A stretch of DNA of 64,000 nucleotides from an uncultured Pelagibacteraceae bacterium (GTDB taxonomy: Bacteria > Pseudomonadota > Alphaproteobacteria > Pelagibacterales > Pelagibacteraceae), in contig CACOSS010000003.1 of NCBI GenBank assembly GCA_902629955.1, forward strand, positions 1 through 64,000, in the 5' to 3' direction. The position numbers were made by a program, and so were the translations under genes. Below are positions 43,315-52,047 of this stretch, piece by piece; position 1 is the first letter of the stretch, and each line of letters starts with the position of its first letter. The notes beneath the pieces were generated by a model. It searched no databases. It was not told where the DNA came from and was given only the letters and a program-made list of their open reading frames with translations.

Positions 43315-44340
43315 ATGAAAAAAGTTATAGTTACTGGCGGCCTTGGCTTTATAGGCAGTAATTTAATTAAAATTCTTCTTAAAAAAAAATATTTTGTTAT
43401 TAATATTGATAAGGTTTCTTATTCCTCAAATTTTTATAATGTAAAAAAATTCATAAATAATAGGAATTATAAATTTTTTAAAATTGATATAAATAATGAC
43501 AAAAAAATTTTTAAGATTTTAAAGAAATACAAGCCTTATGCAATTTTTAATCTTGCTGCTGAAACTCATGTTGACAGATCTATTGATGGACCAGAAAGTT
43601 TTATAAAAAGTAATATTTTAGGGGTATTTAAATTATTGCAAGCTTTTAGGAAATTTGTTGAGAGAAATAAAAATTCTTTATTAATTCATATTTCAACTGA
43701 TGAAGTATTTGGAGATGTTTTGACGGGAAGATCGAGGGAAGAAGATGCATACAAACCTAGCTCACCTTATGCGGCATCAAAAGCTTCATCTGATCATTTG
43801 GTGTATTCATACATTAGAACATTTAAAATTCCTGCTATTATTACTAATTGCTCAAATAATTATGGTCCAAGACAACACCCTGAAAAATTAATTCCTAAAT
43901 TAATTTATAATATTTTTAATAACAAAAGCTTACCAATTTATGGAAAAGGTAAAAATTCAAGAGAGTGGATTTATGTTGATGATCACTGCGATGCTTTAGT
44001 AAAAATTTTAGAGAAAGGAAAAACTGGAAATTTTTATAATATTGGATCTAACTTAAATCTAAATAATATTAAAATTTCAAAACTTTTAATCAAAGTGGCA
44101 AAATCAAAATTTAAGATTGGGAAAAACGTAAATATTAAATTTGTAAAAGATAGGCCAGGTCATGATGTTAGATATGCTCTTAATAGTAATAAATTAATTA
44201 AAAAACTTAAGTGGAAACCAAAAATAAATATTCATAAAGGTTTGAGTATGACTTTTGATTGGTATTTAAGAAATCCAGGATATTATTTAAGTTTAAAAAA
44301 AAAAGACATAACTGCAAGATTAGGTAATAAAATTAAGTGA
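43315..44340 (+). CDS. rfbB: dTDP-glucose 4,6-dehydratase
   Basis: An extended SDR of 341 aa: VTGGLGFIGSNLIKILLKK (NAD), NLAAETHVDRSIDGP, HISTDEVFGDV (catalytic Thr-Asp-Glu) and SPYAASKASSDHLV (Tyr-x3-Lys). NNYGPRQHPEKLIPKLI and SREWIYVDDHCDAL are typical of RmlB. It makes dTDP-4-keto-6-deoxyglucose. The final TGA overlaps the GTG start of rfbA. Confidence 0.95.
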   Translation: MKKVIVTGGLGFIGSNLIKILLKKKYFVINIDKVSYSSNFYNVKKFINNRNYKFFKIDINNDKKIFKILKKYKPYAIFNLAAETHVDRSIDGPESFIKSNILGVFKLLQAFRKFVERNKNSLLIHISTDEVFGDVLTGRSREEDAYKPSSPYAASKASSDHLVYSYIRTFKIPAIITNCSNNYGPRQHPEKLIPKLIYNIFNNKSLPIYGKGKNSREWIYVDDHCDALVKILEKGKTGNFYNIGSNLNLNNIKISKLLIKVAKSKFKIGKNVNIKFVKDRPGHDVRYALNSNKLIKKLKWKPKINIHKGLSMTFDWYLRNPGYYLSLKKKDITARLGNKIK

Positions 44341-45206
44341 TTAAAAAAGGTATAATATTATCAGGTGGAATGGGAACAAGAATGAGCCCGCTTACAAAAG
44401 CAGTGAATAAACAATTGCTTCCAATTTATGATAAACCTTTAATTTTTTACCCACTCTCAATTCTAATGTTAGCAAAAATAAAAGATATATTAATTATTGT
44501 TAACAAGGGACAACTCTCGCAATATAAGAAAATAATTCCAAATGGTAATAACTTTGGAGTAAATATCACTTATAAAGAACAATCCTCTCCTAGAGGTTTG
44601 CCAGATGCTTTCTTATTAGGACAAAATTTTATTGGAAAAGATAATGTAGCATTAATTCTTGGTGATAATTTTTTTTATGGTCAAAATTTAACTAAACAAT
44701 TATTAAATTCTGTAAAATTAAAAAAAGGTGCAAAAATAATTTTACATAAAGTAAATAAACCAGAACTTTATGGAGTTGCTAAAATAGATAAAAGAAAAAG
44801 GGTTATTAGTATAAAAGAAAAACCGAAAAAATTTCTTTCAGATCTTGCTATAACTGGTTTGTATTTTTTTGATAACAATGTTGTAAATTATGCAAAAAAA
44901 CTTAAACCATCAAAAAGAAAGGAATTAGAAATTGTTGATTTAATAAATAAATATAAAAAAAACAAAAAATTAACTGCAGATTTAATAGGTAGAGGTGGAG
45001 CATGGCTAGACTCAGGTTCAATTGAAGATTTCTACAAAACTAGTTCTTTTGTATCAGCTATAGAGAATAGACAAGGTTTTAAGATTGCATGTTTAGAGGA
45101 AATAGCTTTAAACAATAAATGGATTTCCAAAAAAGAAGTTAAAAACGCTATACAGTTTTATGGAAATTGTGAATATTCAAATTATTTAAAAAAATTAATT
45201 GATTAG
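44337..45206 (+). CDS. rfbA: Glucose-1-phosphate thymidylyltransferase
   Basis: Makes dTDP-glucose. 289 aa: GIILSGGMGTRMSPLTKAVNKQLLPIYDKPLIFYPLS, YKEQSSPRGLPDAFLLGQ, ALILGDNFFYG and GGAWLDSGSIEDFYKTSSFV are all RmlA hallmarks. The start is GTG at 44337 inside the rfbB stop (GTGA). The TAG stop (45204-45206) is immediately followed by the CCA end of the convergent tRNA-Met. No rfbC or rfbD homolog is in the window. Confidence 0.95.
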   Translation: MIKKGIILSGGMGTRMSPLTKAVNKQLLPIYDKPLIFYPLSILMLAKIKDILIIVNKGQLSQYKKIIPNGNNFGVNITYKEQSSPRGLPDAFLLGQNFIGKDNVALILGDNFFYGQNLTKQLLNSVKLKKGAKIILHKVNKPELYGVAKIDKRKRVISIKEKPKKFLSDLAITGLYFFDNNVVNYAKKLKPSKRKELEIVDLINKYKKNKKLTADLIGRGGAWLDSGSIEDFYKTSSFVSAIENRQGFKIACLEEIALNNKWISKKEVKNAIQFYGNCEYSNYLKKLID

Positions 45207-45283
45207 TGGTAGCGGGAAGTGGGATCGAACCACTGACCTCGGGCTTATGAGTCCCGCGCTCTAACCAACTGAGCTACCCCGCC
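45207..45283 (-). tRNA. tRNA-Met (CAT), elongator type
   Basis: A 77-nt cloverleaf on the minus strand. The acceptor is GGCGGGG paired with TCCCGCT (G-U at both ends), the D-arm GCTCAGTTGGTTAGAGC, the anticodon loop CTCATAA with CAT (plus coordinates 45247-45249), the T-arm AGTGGTTCGATCCCACT, discriminator A and an encoded CCA (45207-45209). The anticodon stem lacks the three stacked G-C pairs next to the loop of initiator tRNA. Pair 31-39 is A-G, i.e. mismatched. A lysidine-modified tRNA-Ile2 would also read CAT in DNA but usually has a different acceptor stem. Confidence 0.93.
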
Positions 45284-45346
45284 ATTTAATTAATGTTGAT
45301 ATATACTACTTTTATTTTTTTTTGAAACAAGTTTTTGTATTCCAAA

Positions 45347-45559
45347 TTATTTACTTACACCAAATTTACTAAACTTGTACCAAGCTCTTTCGTGAAAATA
45401 GTAAAGAAACATTTTAGTCAGCACTTCCATTCCAGCTATTGTACCTGCCCAATCAAATTTGCCAGTTATGAGCCACGCTATAATAAAAGTGTCTAAACTT
45501 GCTATTATTCTCCACGTAATTGTTTTTGCTAAATGTCTTTTTTTTTCTACACGCTTCAT
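45347..45559 (-). CDS. DUF2061 small membrane protein
   Basis: 70 aa. KKRHLAKTITWRIIASLDTFIIAWLITGKFDWAGTIAGMEVLTKMFLYYFHERAWYK is a clear DUF2061 protein: two hydrophobic helices with the conserved TWR and HERAW motifs. The family is of unknown function; in some bacteria it sits beside sulfur assimilation genes, which is not the case here. It has a 103-bp leader of its own, which shows no other feature. Confidence 0.87.
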   Translation of the reverse strand: MKRVEKKRHLAKTITWRIIASLDTFIIAWLITGKFDWAGTIAGMEVLTKMFLYYFHERAWYKFSKFGVSK

Positions 45560-45662
45560 AATTGCCTTTCTATTTCATTCTCCTAGTCACACAATTATTT
45601 TACCTAAAAAGATTTATTAAGAAATTAATAAAATTTATTTTACCATCTTAGCTAAATAAAAT

Positions 45663-46355
45663 CTACTTCTTAAAACAGAAAATTCCATTTGGTCCAATTT
45701 TTTTAATTATTGAATATTTATAGCCTGATAAATAATCTATAAATTTTTTTTCTTTCAATTCTAATTTTGAATCGTACAACTCAACACATATTATTTTTGG
45801 CCTATATTTATTAAGGTCAAATCCCTCAAGAACTTCAAAATCATGTGCTTCTGCATCAATGTTTAATAAATCTATGTCAGGAATTTTCAATTCATATTTT
45901 TCAACAATTTTATTAAAAGTATATTTTTGAATATTTTTTTTAACATATTTATTTCTTGATATACTTTTAGAACTTAACGTGGAAAATTCCTTGCTTAATG
46001 TATTAACTGGACTTAATAAATGATCAAAATAAAATTCGGAAAATTCATTCTTATTAGATAGCGCAGCACAAATATTTTTATCTCTTTCCCTCGCAATATC
46101 AAATAGATCAATTGACGTCTGATTAAGATCAATATTTACTCCTGACCAACCTTTATTATAAATTAATGCAGTATTGCTATATTTTACTGGGTGGTAACAA
46201 CCAATATCTATATAAAAGCCATCGGATTTATTTTTGAAATAACTATTAATAAATAAATCTTCCTGAAATTGAGAATAGGTCAATCTTTTATTTTGAATTT
46301 TATGACGTATGAATAAATTATAATATAAATAAGGTTTGTAAAATAAATTAATCAT
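45663..46355 (-). CDS. FkbM family methyltransferase
   Basis: A 230-aa SAM-dependent methyltransferase. YSQFQEDLFINSYFKNKSDGFYIDIGCYHPVKYSNTALIYNKGWSGVNIDLN covers the FkbM N-terminal signature and motif I (IDIGCYHP). PDIDLLNIDAEAHDFEVLEGFD is the second typical segment. Members commonly O-methylate sugars in surface glycans. It lies 10 nt after the BASS transporter gene on the same strand. Confidence 0.88.
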   Translation of the reverse strand: MINLFYKPYLYYNLFIRHKIQNKRLTYSQFQEDLFINSYFKNKSDGFYIDIGCYHPVKYSNTALIYNKGWSGVNIDLNQTSIDLFDIARERDKNICAALSNKNEFSEFYFDHLLSPVNTLSKEFSTLSSKSISRNKYVKKNIQKYTFNKIVEKYELKIPDIDLLNIDAEAHDFEVLEGFDLNKYRPKIICVELYDSKLELKEKKFIDYLSGYKYSIIKKIGPNGIFCFKK

Positions 46356-46365
46356 TTGATCCAGA

Positions 46366-47208
46366 TTAACTTTTTATCTTCATATTTCCTAAATAAAATA
46401 AAAGAAAACAGTATTGCAATAGCGCATAAATAGTTATTGGAATTAGATATTGAATTTCAGAAAAAAGTAATGAGCCAACTACAAATCCCATAGCGCCATT
46501 TTGTAATAATGCCTCAATTCTAATTGCTCTTTTTGATGAAACATCATCAATAAATATTTGAGTAATAATAAATGACGATAGAAACACTAAAACTAAAATT
46601 AAACTCATTGTGACCCCAACATCATCAAAATAACTTACTAGGTTATTTTTTTCGGTATAAATAGCTATAAAAACAATCGATAAAAAAAGAATGAACGCTA
46701 ATCGATCAAGAGTAAAAGTATATTTTTGAAAAAAATCGGGAAATTTTTCTCTACAAAAAATTCCTATAAAAACTGGTAATGTTATAAATAAAAAAGTCTT
46801 AACAGAAAATGTAAACAATTGTAAGTCAAAACCATAGTTGTACAAAAAATTAGAGAAAAGATTTAAATATAATGGCACCGTTATAAAAGAAAATAATGCA
46901 CATACCGATGTTAAACAAATTGACAATGTAACGTTACCATTTGCTATTCTTGTTGCATAATTAGACATAGCAGCTGATGGCATAATCAACAGAAGAAAAA
47001 TTCCTATTTGAAATTCCTTATCCATCGGTAAATAATTTATGATTATCAAACCAATTATTGGAAGGACAACTATTTGACATAAAATTCCAACTATAAAGTT
47101 TTTAGGTTTGCTAAATACTCTTAAAAATCTATTAATCTTTAAATTTAAACCTAAGGCAAACATTATAAAAAAAACACCAAAAGGTCCCACTAATTTAACA
47201 AATTCCAT
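46366..47208 (-). CDS. BASS family (bile acid:sodium symporter-like) transporter
   Basis: A 280-aa inner-membrane protein with about nine hydrophobic segments. GVFFIMFALGLNLKINRFLRVFSKPKNFIVGILCQIVVLPIIG and LLLIMPSAAMSNYATRIANGNVTLSICLTSV (compare the P-G-G-x-x-S-N site of the SBF family) place it in the BASS superfamily. These carriers move organic anions with sodium; the substrate is unknown. Confidence 0.83.
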   Translation of the reverse strand: MEFVKLVGPFGVFFIMFALGLNLKINRFLRVFSKPKNFIVGILCQIVVLPIIGLIIINYLPMDKEFQIGIFLLLIMPSAAMSNYATRIANGNVTLSICLTSVCALFSFITVPLYLNLFSNFLYNYGFDLQLFTFSVKTFLFITLPVFIGIFCREKFPDFFQKYTFTLDRLAFILFLSIVFIAIYTEKNNLVSYFDDVGVTMSLILVLVFLSSFIITQIFIDDVSSKRAIRIEALLQNGAMGFVVGSLLFSEIQYLIPITIYALLQYCFLLFYLGNMKIKS

Positions 47209-47264
47209 AATATTAATTTACATAATTTTTTTTTATTCTAGATTAATTATTTGTAAAAAACATA

Positions 47265-48254
47265 ATGTCAAAGGAAATTAGATTAAATTTTTCAACAGAG
47301 GTTGAGGTATCACAAGTTTATAATACCCTAACTAAAAACTATATAGAAATAATCACAGATTATTTTGAACTGCAAAGAGTTTGGCTAAATAATGCCTACA
47401 TAACCTTCAAGGATTTAGATAAATACTTTATCTTAATGAGTTTGGTAAGTAAAACTTTTGATGGTTATGCAGAATATTTTAAAAAATATGATTTTGATCA
47501 ATTCTATAATGTTGACCAATATGAACTAACGAAATTTAATATAGTTAATATAGCTAAGGAACTTTCGATATCAAAAGAAACTGCTCGTAGAAAAATTTTA
47601 GAATTAGAGAAAATTGGTATAATAAAAAAAAATAAAAAAGCTGTTGTGGTAAATAGGAAAGCTTATAATCTGCAAAAACCTACTACATCAATACACTTAA
47701 TATCTAAATTTTTAGCAAATCTATCGAGACATTTACAAAAATCTAATATTATAAAACAACAAATATCTTCGATAGATTTTGAATTATTAATAAAAAATAA
47801 TTATACACATTGCTGGAATTATTTTTTAAAATTTCAAATTGAAATGCTGACTACCTTTAAAAAAAAGTTTTTTAGAGATTACGAGACTTTTCAAATTTGG
47901 GCAATGATTGTTTATAATCAAAATTTAGCTTTAACAAAAAAAATCAAATCATCTGCTAAATATCCTGATAAAGTAAAAGACACTTATCTAAGTGAGCTTT
48001 TATCTTTGACTGAAACGTTGGGCCTTAATGCAATGACAATTTCTGATTTAACTGGGATACCAAGACCAACAGTAATTAGAAAATTAAATTTTTTAATGAA
48101 AAATAGATTTATAAATAAAAAAGAAAATGGTCTTTACGTTGTATCTGACTCTAGCAATGTAAAGGAGATTGATAAATATAGATTAGAAAATGTCAATAAA
48201 ATTTCTGAGATGAGTTGTAAATTGTTTAACGCTGCAAGAATGTATAAAAATTAA
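47265..48254 (+). CDS. Regulator-like protein with two winged-helix domains
   Basis: 329 aa with no family I can name. The first helix-turn-helix is FNIVNIAKELSISKETARRKILELEKIGIIKKNKKAVVVN (about 90-130) and the second MTISDLTGIPRPTVIRKLNFLMKNRFINKKENGLYVV (about 255-295); both look like MarR/GntR-type winged helices with a wing. The segments between (YFELQRVWLNNAYITFKDLDKYF; HCWNYFLKFQIEMLTTF) are helical and aromatic-rich. Duplication of one domain within the chain is plausible. It is transcribed alone, divergent from the BASS gene with a 56-bp spacer. Confidence 0.72.
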   Translation: MSKEIRLNFSTEVEVSQVYNTLTKNYIEIITDYFELQRVWLNNAYITFKDLDKYFILMSLVSKTFDGYAEYFKKYDFDQFYNVDQYELTKFNIVNIAKELSISKETARRKILELEKIGIIKKNKKAVVVNRKAYNLQKPTTSIHLISKFLANLSRHLQKSNIIKQQISSIDFELLIKNNYTHCWNYFLKFQIEMLTTFKKKFFRDYETFQIWAMIVYNQNLALTKKIKSSAKYPDKVKDTYLSELLSLTETLGLNAMTISDLTGIPRPTVIRKLNFLMKNRFINKKENGLYVVSDSSNVKEIDKYRLENVNKISEMSCKLFNAARMYKN

Positions 48255-48258
48255 ATTT

Positions 48259-48555
48259 TTAGAATGATGCAATTGCTCCTGTAATCAAAACTACAGATGC
48301 GATTAAACTTACAAATATTAGGTTTTCTTTCTTTTCTTTTTTCTTTTCTTCTCTTACCTTGTCCATTAGTACATTTATATCTACTTTAATGCTTTTTTTC
48401 TTTTCGATATTATGTTCTAAGTCTATTGAAAGATCTTCTCCATCAATTATAAATTGCTGGTTATTCTTATTAGTAACTTGTTCTGAAGACATAGTATATT
48501 TAATCACGCGTGATTCGATTTTACAATCTACAGGTTGTTCAATTTGAGGTTTCAA
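48259..48555 (-). CDS. Small tail-anchored protein of unknown function
   Basis: The ORF gives 98 aa from a TTG at 48555; an alternative ATG (MSSEQV) at 48492 gives 77 aa. No Shine-Dalgarno decides between them. The C-terminus ENLIFVSLIASVVLITGAIASF is one membrane helix preceded by a highly basic/acidic stretch (VREEKKKEKKEN), as in tail-anchored proteins. The middle is charged with no known motif. A 14-bp palindrome lies between the two possible starts. The plus-strand ORF 48359-48547 is a shadow. Confidence 0.6.
   Translation of the reverse strand: MKPQIEQPVDCKIESRVIKYTMSSEQVTNKNNQQFIIDGEDLSIDLEHNIEKKKSIKVDINVLMDKVREEKKKEKKENLIFVSLIASVVLITGAIASF
48502..48515. repeat. Perfect 14-bp palindrome with GC-rich core
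   Basis: AATCACGCGTGATT is its own reverse complement. The CACGCGTG core is unusual in this AT-rich sequence. It lies 10 nt before the ATG at 48492, so if that is the true start of the small tail-anchored gene the palindrome is in the promoter region and could be an operator; if the TTG at 48555 is used, it is inside the coding region. Confidence 0.5.
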
Positions 48556-48588
48556 ATAACTTTGAGAGATCAGATTGAGTATTCTAGT

Positions 48589-51033
48589 TTAAATTGATTT
48601 AAAGTTATTTTTATTTAAACTTTCTGCTTGAAATTCAGCTTCATACCTTTTTTTAGCAACCTCTACAAAAATCCTCTCATTTTGAAGCTTCTCTTTTGGA
48701 ATTTCGCCACCCACATAACCGAAAGTTAAATTTTTATTAAAACAAAAAGAGTAATTTCCTGATGTTGTTCTTCCAATAATTTCATTATTCAAATAAATAG
48801 GCTCTTCATGCAATAAAAGAGGTTCCCCTGGTTTACTGTTTTTTAATGTTAACATTACAAATTGCTTAGAAGGAGATTTATCTTTAATTTTTAATAATGC
48901 ATTTCTGCCTATAAAATTAATATTTTTTTTATAACTAATAGCAAAGCTTAAGCCTGCTTGATATTGATTTTCCTCAGCGGAAATATCATGACCCCAGTGT
49001 AAAAAACCATTTTCCATTCTCATTATATCCATTGCATGCATACCACAATGAGACATTTCGAAGATTTTTCCATCTAAAAGTACAAGATTATATAGTTTTT
49101 TTGCATCTTCATTTTTTACATAAAGCTCATATCCTAATTCACCAACATAGGACAAGCGTTGTACCCATATATCAATATCTTTTATTTTTATAAATTTTGC
49201 AGAACCAAATTTAAAATTTTCGTTAGAAAAATCATCACTGCTCATCTTTTGCATCATTTCTCTACTTTTAGGTCCAAACAAACCAAAACAACAATAATCA
49301 TCTGTCACATCTTTCATTTTAATTTTATCAGATAAATGTTTTTGAATATGAATTTTATCGTGCTCTCTTGTTGCTGCAGAGCTTACTATTCGAAAATAAT
49401 TTTTATCAATACATACAATACTTAAATCCGCCTCTATTCCTCCATCCTCGTTCAGCATTTGAGTATAAGTTATTTTTCCAGGTATACTCTTTATATTTGC
49501 TGTGCAAATTTTTTGTAATTCATCATGGACATTTTCACCCTTTAAATCAAATTTTGAGAAAGAAGATAGATCAAAGAGTCCTACATTTTTTCTGGTATTA
49601 ATTGTTTCGTGTTTTGCTGATGGATACCAATTTTGAAAACCAAAACTATATTCGTACTTTGGAATTTTTCCATTTAATGAGTACCACATTGGCCTTTCAT
49701 ATCCTGCTGTAACACCGAAACAAGCCCCTGCTTTTTTTAATTCGTCATGATAGGGTAGTAATTTAAAGTTTCTTGATGTTGAGTGTTGTTTGTAGGGCCA
49801 ATGCATACCATACAAATCTCCTAGAGTTTCTGTAACTCTTTCCATTATAAATTTCTTCGATGAATGAAATTTTTGAAATCTTTTAATATCCAAAGAAAAT
49901 AAATCTTCATTTATATGCCCATTGATCATCCATTCTGCAGTTACTTTTCCAGCCCCTCCAGCACTTGCAATTCCAATACTGTTAAAACCACAACAAGTAT
50001 ATAATTTTTTCACTTCTGCTGTTTCGCCTAAAAGATACTGCGTATCGGGTGTAAAAGATTCTGGACCAGAAAAAAACTTTCTAATTCCAGCATCTTTGAG
50101 CATTGGTAATCTATGAAAAGACTTCTTTAAATATGGTTCAAAGTGATCAAAATCATCTGGAAATTCTCCAAAAGAAAAATCATCTGGTACTCTTCCAGTT
50201 TCTTTAAAAGCAGGTTTTGCATTTGGTTCAAATATTCCTACAAGCATTTTGCCCGCATCCTCTTTCAAATATAAACAAGCATTATAATCTCTTAAAACAG
50301 GTAAATCTTTTGGTAAATTTTTGATTGGTTCAGTTATGATATAAAAGTGTTCATTGGGATAAAGGGGTACACTTACATTTATATCTTCTGCTATTTGTCT
50401 TGACCACATCCCAGTAGCGAGCACCACATACTCACAATTTATTTTACCAAAAATGGTATCGACCCCTATAATTTTACCTTTATTAACTAAAATTTTTTTA
50501 ACTGGTGTTTTCTCAAAAATTTTAACACCTTCCATTCTTGCTGCTTTAGCTAAAACATTTGTAACTCCAACAGGGTCAGCTTGACCATCTTTAGGCATGA
50601 ATACACTGCCTTCAATATCTGAGTCCTCAATTACTGGATATAATTCTTTAGTTTTTTTTTTATCTAAAATTTGAACTTCCACATTGGACAATTGTGCAGT
50701 TGTTGCTTGTCTCAAAAGTTCCTGCATTCTATCTTTTGTTGAGGCAACGGTAATAGCGCCATTTTGTTTTAGACCCGTAGACAAACCTGTAGTTTTTTCA
50801 AGTTCATTATATAAATCTAGAGAATACTTTCTTAATTTTGTGATAGTTTGAGATGCACCAAGCTGACCTACAAGACCTGCTGCATGCCAAGTAGTTCCAG
50901 ATGTGAGCTGATCTCTCTCTAATAGAATAGTATCTTTCCAGCCAAATTTTGCCAAATGATATGCGCATGAGGTACCAGCTACTCCTCCGCCAATTACTAC
51001 TACTTTTGTGCTTTTTGGGAGATCTTTTTTCAT
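48589..51033 (-). CDS. Dimethylglycine/sarcosine dehydrogenase-like FAD and folate enzyme
   Basis: 814 aa: an N-terminal FAD domain (VVVIGGGVAGTSCAYHLAKFG) with SGTTWHAAGL, where His50 matches the covalent flavin histidine of DMGDH, then a C-terminal GcvT-like folate-binding domain (KHETINTRKNVGLFDLSSFSKFDL; WVQRLSYVGELGYELYV; GMHAMDIMRMENGFLHWGHD). Enzymes of this build demethylate dimethylglycine or sarcosine and pass the methyl group to tetrahydrofolate, which fits one-carbon metabolism of methylated amines from glycine betaine. The exact substrate is uncertain. Confidence 0.88.
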   Translation of the reverse strand: MKKDLPKSTKVVVIGGGVAGTSCAYHLAKFGWKDTILLERDQLTSGTTWHAAGLVGQLGASQTITKLRKYSLDLYNELEKTTGLSTGLKQNGAITVASTKDRMQELLRQATTAQLSNVEVQILDKKKTKELYPVIEDSDIEGSVFMPKDGQADPVGVTNVLAKAARMEGVKIFEKTPVKKILVNKGKIIGVDTIFGKINCEYVVLATGMWSRQIAEDINVSVPLYPNEHFYIITEPIKNLPKDLPVLRDYNACLYLKEDAGKMLVGIFEPNAKPAFKETGRVPDDFSFGEFPDDFDHFEPYLKKSFHRLPMLKDAGIRKFFSGPESFTPDTQYLLGETAEVKKLYTCCGFNSIGIASAGGAGKVTAEWMINGHINEDLFSLDIKRFQKFHSSKKFIMERVTETLGDLYGMHWPYKQHSTSRNFKLLPYHDELKKAGACFGVTAGYERPMWYSLNGKIPKYEYSFGFQNWYPSAKHETINTRKNVGLFDLSSFSKFDLKGENVHDELQKICTANIKSIPGKITYTQMLNEDGGIEADLSIVCIDKNYFRIVSSAATREHDKIHIQKHLSDKIKMKDVTDDYCCFGLFGPKSREMMQKMSSDDFSNENFKFGSAKFIKIKDIDIWVQRLSYVGELGYELYVKNEDAKKLYNLVLLDGKIFEMSHCGMHAMDIMRMENGFLHWGHDISAEENQYQAGLSFAISYKKNINFIGRNALLKIKDKSPSKQFVMLTLKNSKPGEPLLLHEEPIYLNNEIIGRTTSGNYSFCFNKNLTFGYVGGEIPKEKLQNERIFVEVAKKRYEAEFQAESLNKNNFKSI

Positions 51034-51057
51034 TATTAATATATTTATACCAAATTA

Positions 51058-52047
51058 ATGATCAATAAAGTTAATAAAATTTTAATTACAGGCGGTGCAG
51101 GCTATATAGGAAGTCATGTCGCTGAAAAATTAATCAAGACTAAATGCAAAATAGTAATTGTAGATAATTTGCAGCGAGGTAGCAGAAAACTCATTAATAA
51201 GAAAACTCATTTTATAAAGGCTGATATTAGAAATACAAAAAAACTGCGACAAATTATTTTAAAAAAGAAAATAGATACAATTATTCATTTAGCTAGTTTT
51301 GCTAGTGTAGCAGAATCTCAAAAGTTTAAGAAAAGATATTATTTAAATAATATAATTGGAACTCAAAAACTTCTTCAGGCATGTAAAAATACAAATATTA
51401 GAAATTTTATTTATTCATCATCTTGCTCAATTTATGGAAATGTAAAAGGAAAGGTCAGTGAAACAAAAAAACCAAATCCAAAAAGTTATTATGCTTTTAC
51501 AAAATATAAATCAGAAAATTTAATTAAAAATTTTTCTAAAAAATATCAATTTAAATATGTTATTTTAAGATATTTTAATGTTGCAGGTGCAAGCAACTCA
51601 GGAAAAATAGGTGAAATTGGTAATAGAAATGATCGTTTAATAAAAAATTTAGCAATTCAATTTTTTAAAAATAATGCAAAAATAAACATACATGGAACAA
51701 ATTATAAAACTAAAGATGGAACATGTATAAGAGATTACATTCATGTTTCAGATATAGCAGATATTCACGATATGTGTGTTGATTACCTTAATAAAAATTT
51801 TAAATCAAATACTTTTAATTGCGGTTATGAAAAAGGTTATTCAGTTTTAGAAATATCAAAAATTTTCAAAAAGTTAAAAAACAATACTATTATAAAATTT
51901 GGTAAGAGGCGGCCAGGTGATGTTGGGCAGGTGTTTGCAAATTCAAGTAAATTTAAAAAAATATTTAAATGGAGGCCAAAATATAATGATATAAAAAAAA
52001 TTTTAAATAGTTCAATTAAATGGGAAAAAAAATTAAATCATTTGTAA
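51058..52047 (+). CDS. galE: UDP-glucose 4-epimerase
   Basis: An extended SDR of 329 aa: ILITGGAGYIGSHVAEKLI (NAD), VIVDNLQRGS, LASFASVAES, YSSSCSIYGN, SYYAFTKYKSENLI (Tyr-x3-Lys), RYFNVAGA and CIRDYIHVSDIADIH are all GalE features. It supplies UDP-galactose for surface glycans. The 3' end overlaps the convergent SET-domain gene by 15 nt, the longest convergent overlap in the window. Confidence 0.93.
   Translation: MINKVNKILITGGAGYIGSHVAEKLIKTKCKIVIVDNLQRGSRKLINKKTHFIKADIRNTKKLRQIILKKKIDTIIHLASFASVAESQKFKKRYYLNNIIGTQKLLQACKNTNIRNFIYSSSCSIYGNVKGKVSETKKPNPKSYYAFTKYKSENLIKNFSKKYQFKYVILRYFNVAGASNSGKIGEIGNRNDRLIKNLAIQFFKNNAKINIHGTNYKTKDGTCIRDYIHVSDIADIHDMCVDYLNKNFKSNTFNCGYEKGYSVLEISKIFKKLKNNTIIKFGKRRPGDVGQVFANSSKFKKIFKWRPKYNDIKKILNSSIKWEKKLNHL

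Noticed and set aside
45207-45283. tRNA-Ile2 (lysidine) or initiator tRNA-Met
   Set aside because: The acceptor stem GGCGGGG and the lack of three G-C pairs beside the anticodon loop fit elongator tRNA-Met better.
48589-51057. Glycine or SAM riboswitch upstream of the DMGDH-like gene
   Set aside because: Only 24 bp separate it from divergent galE, too short for any known riboswitch.
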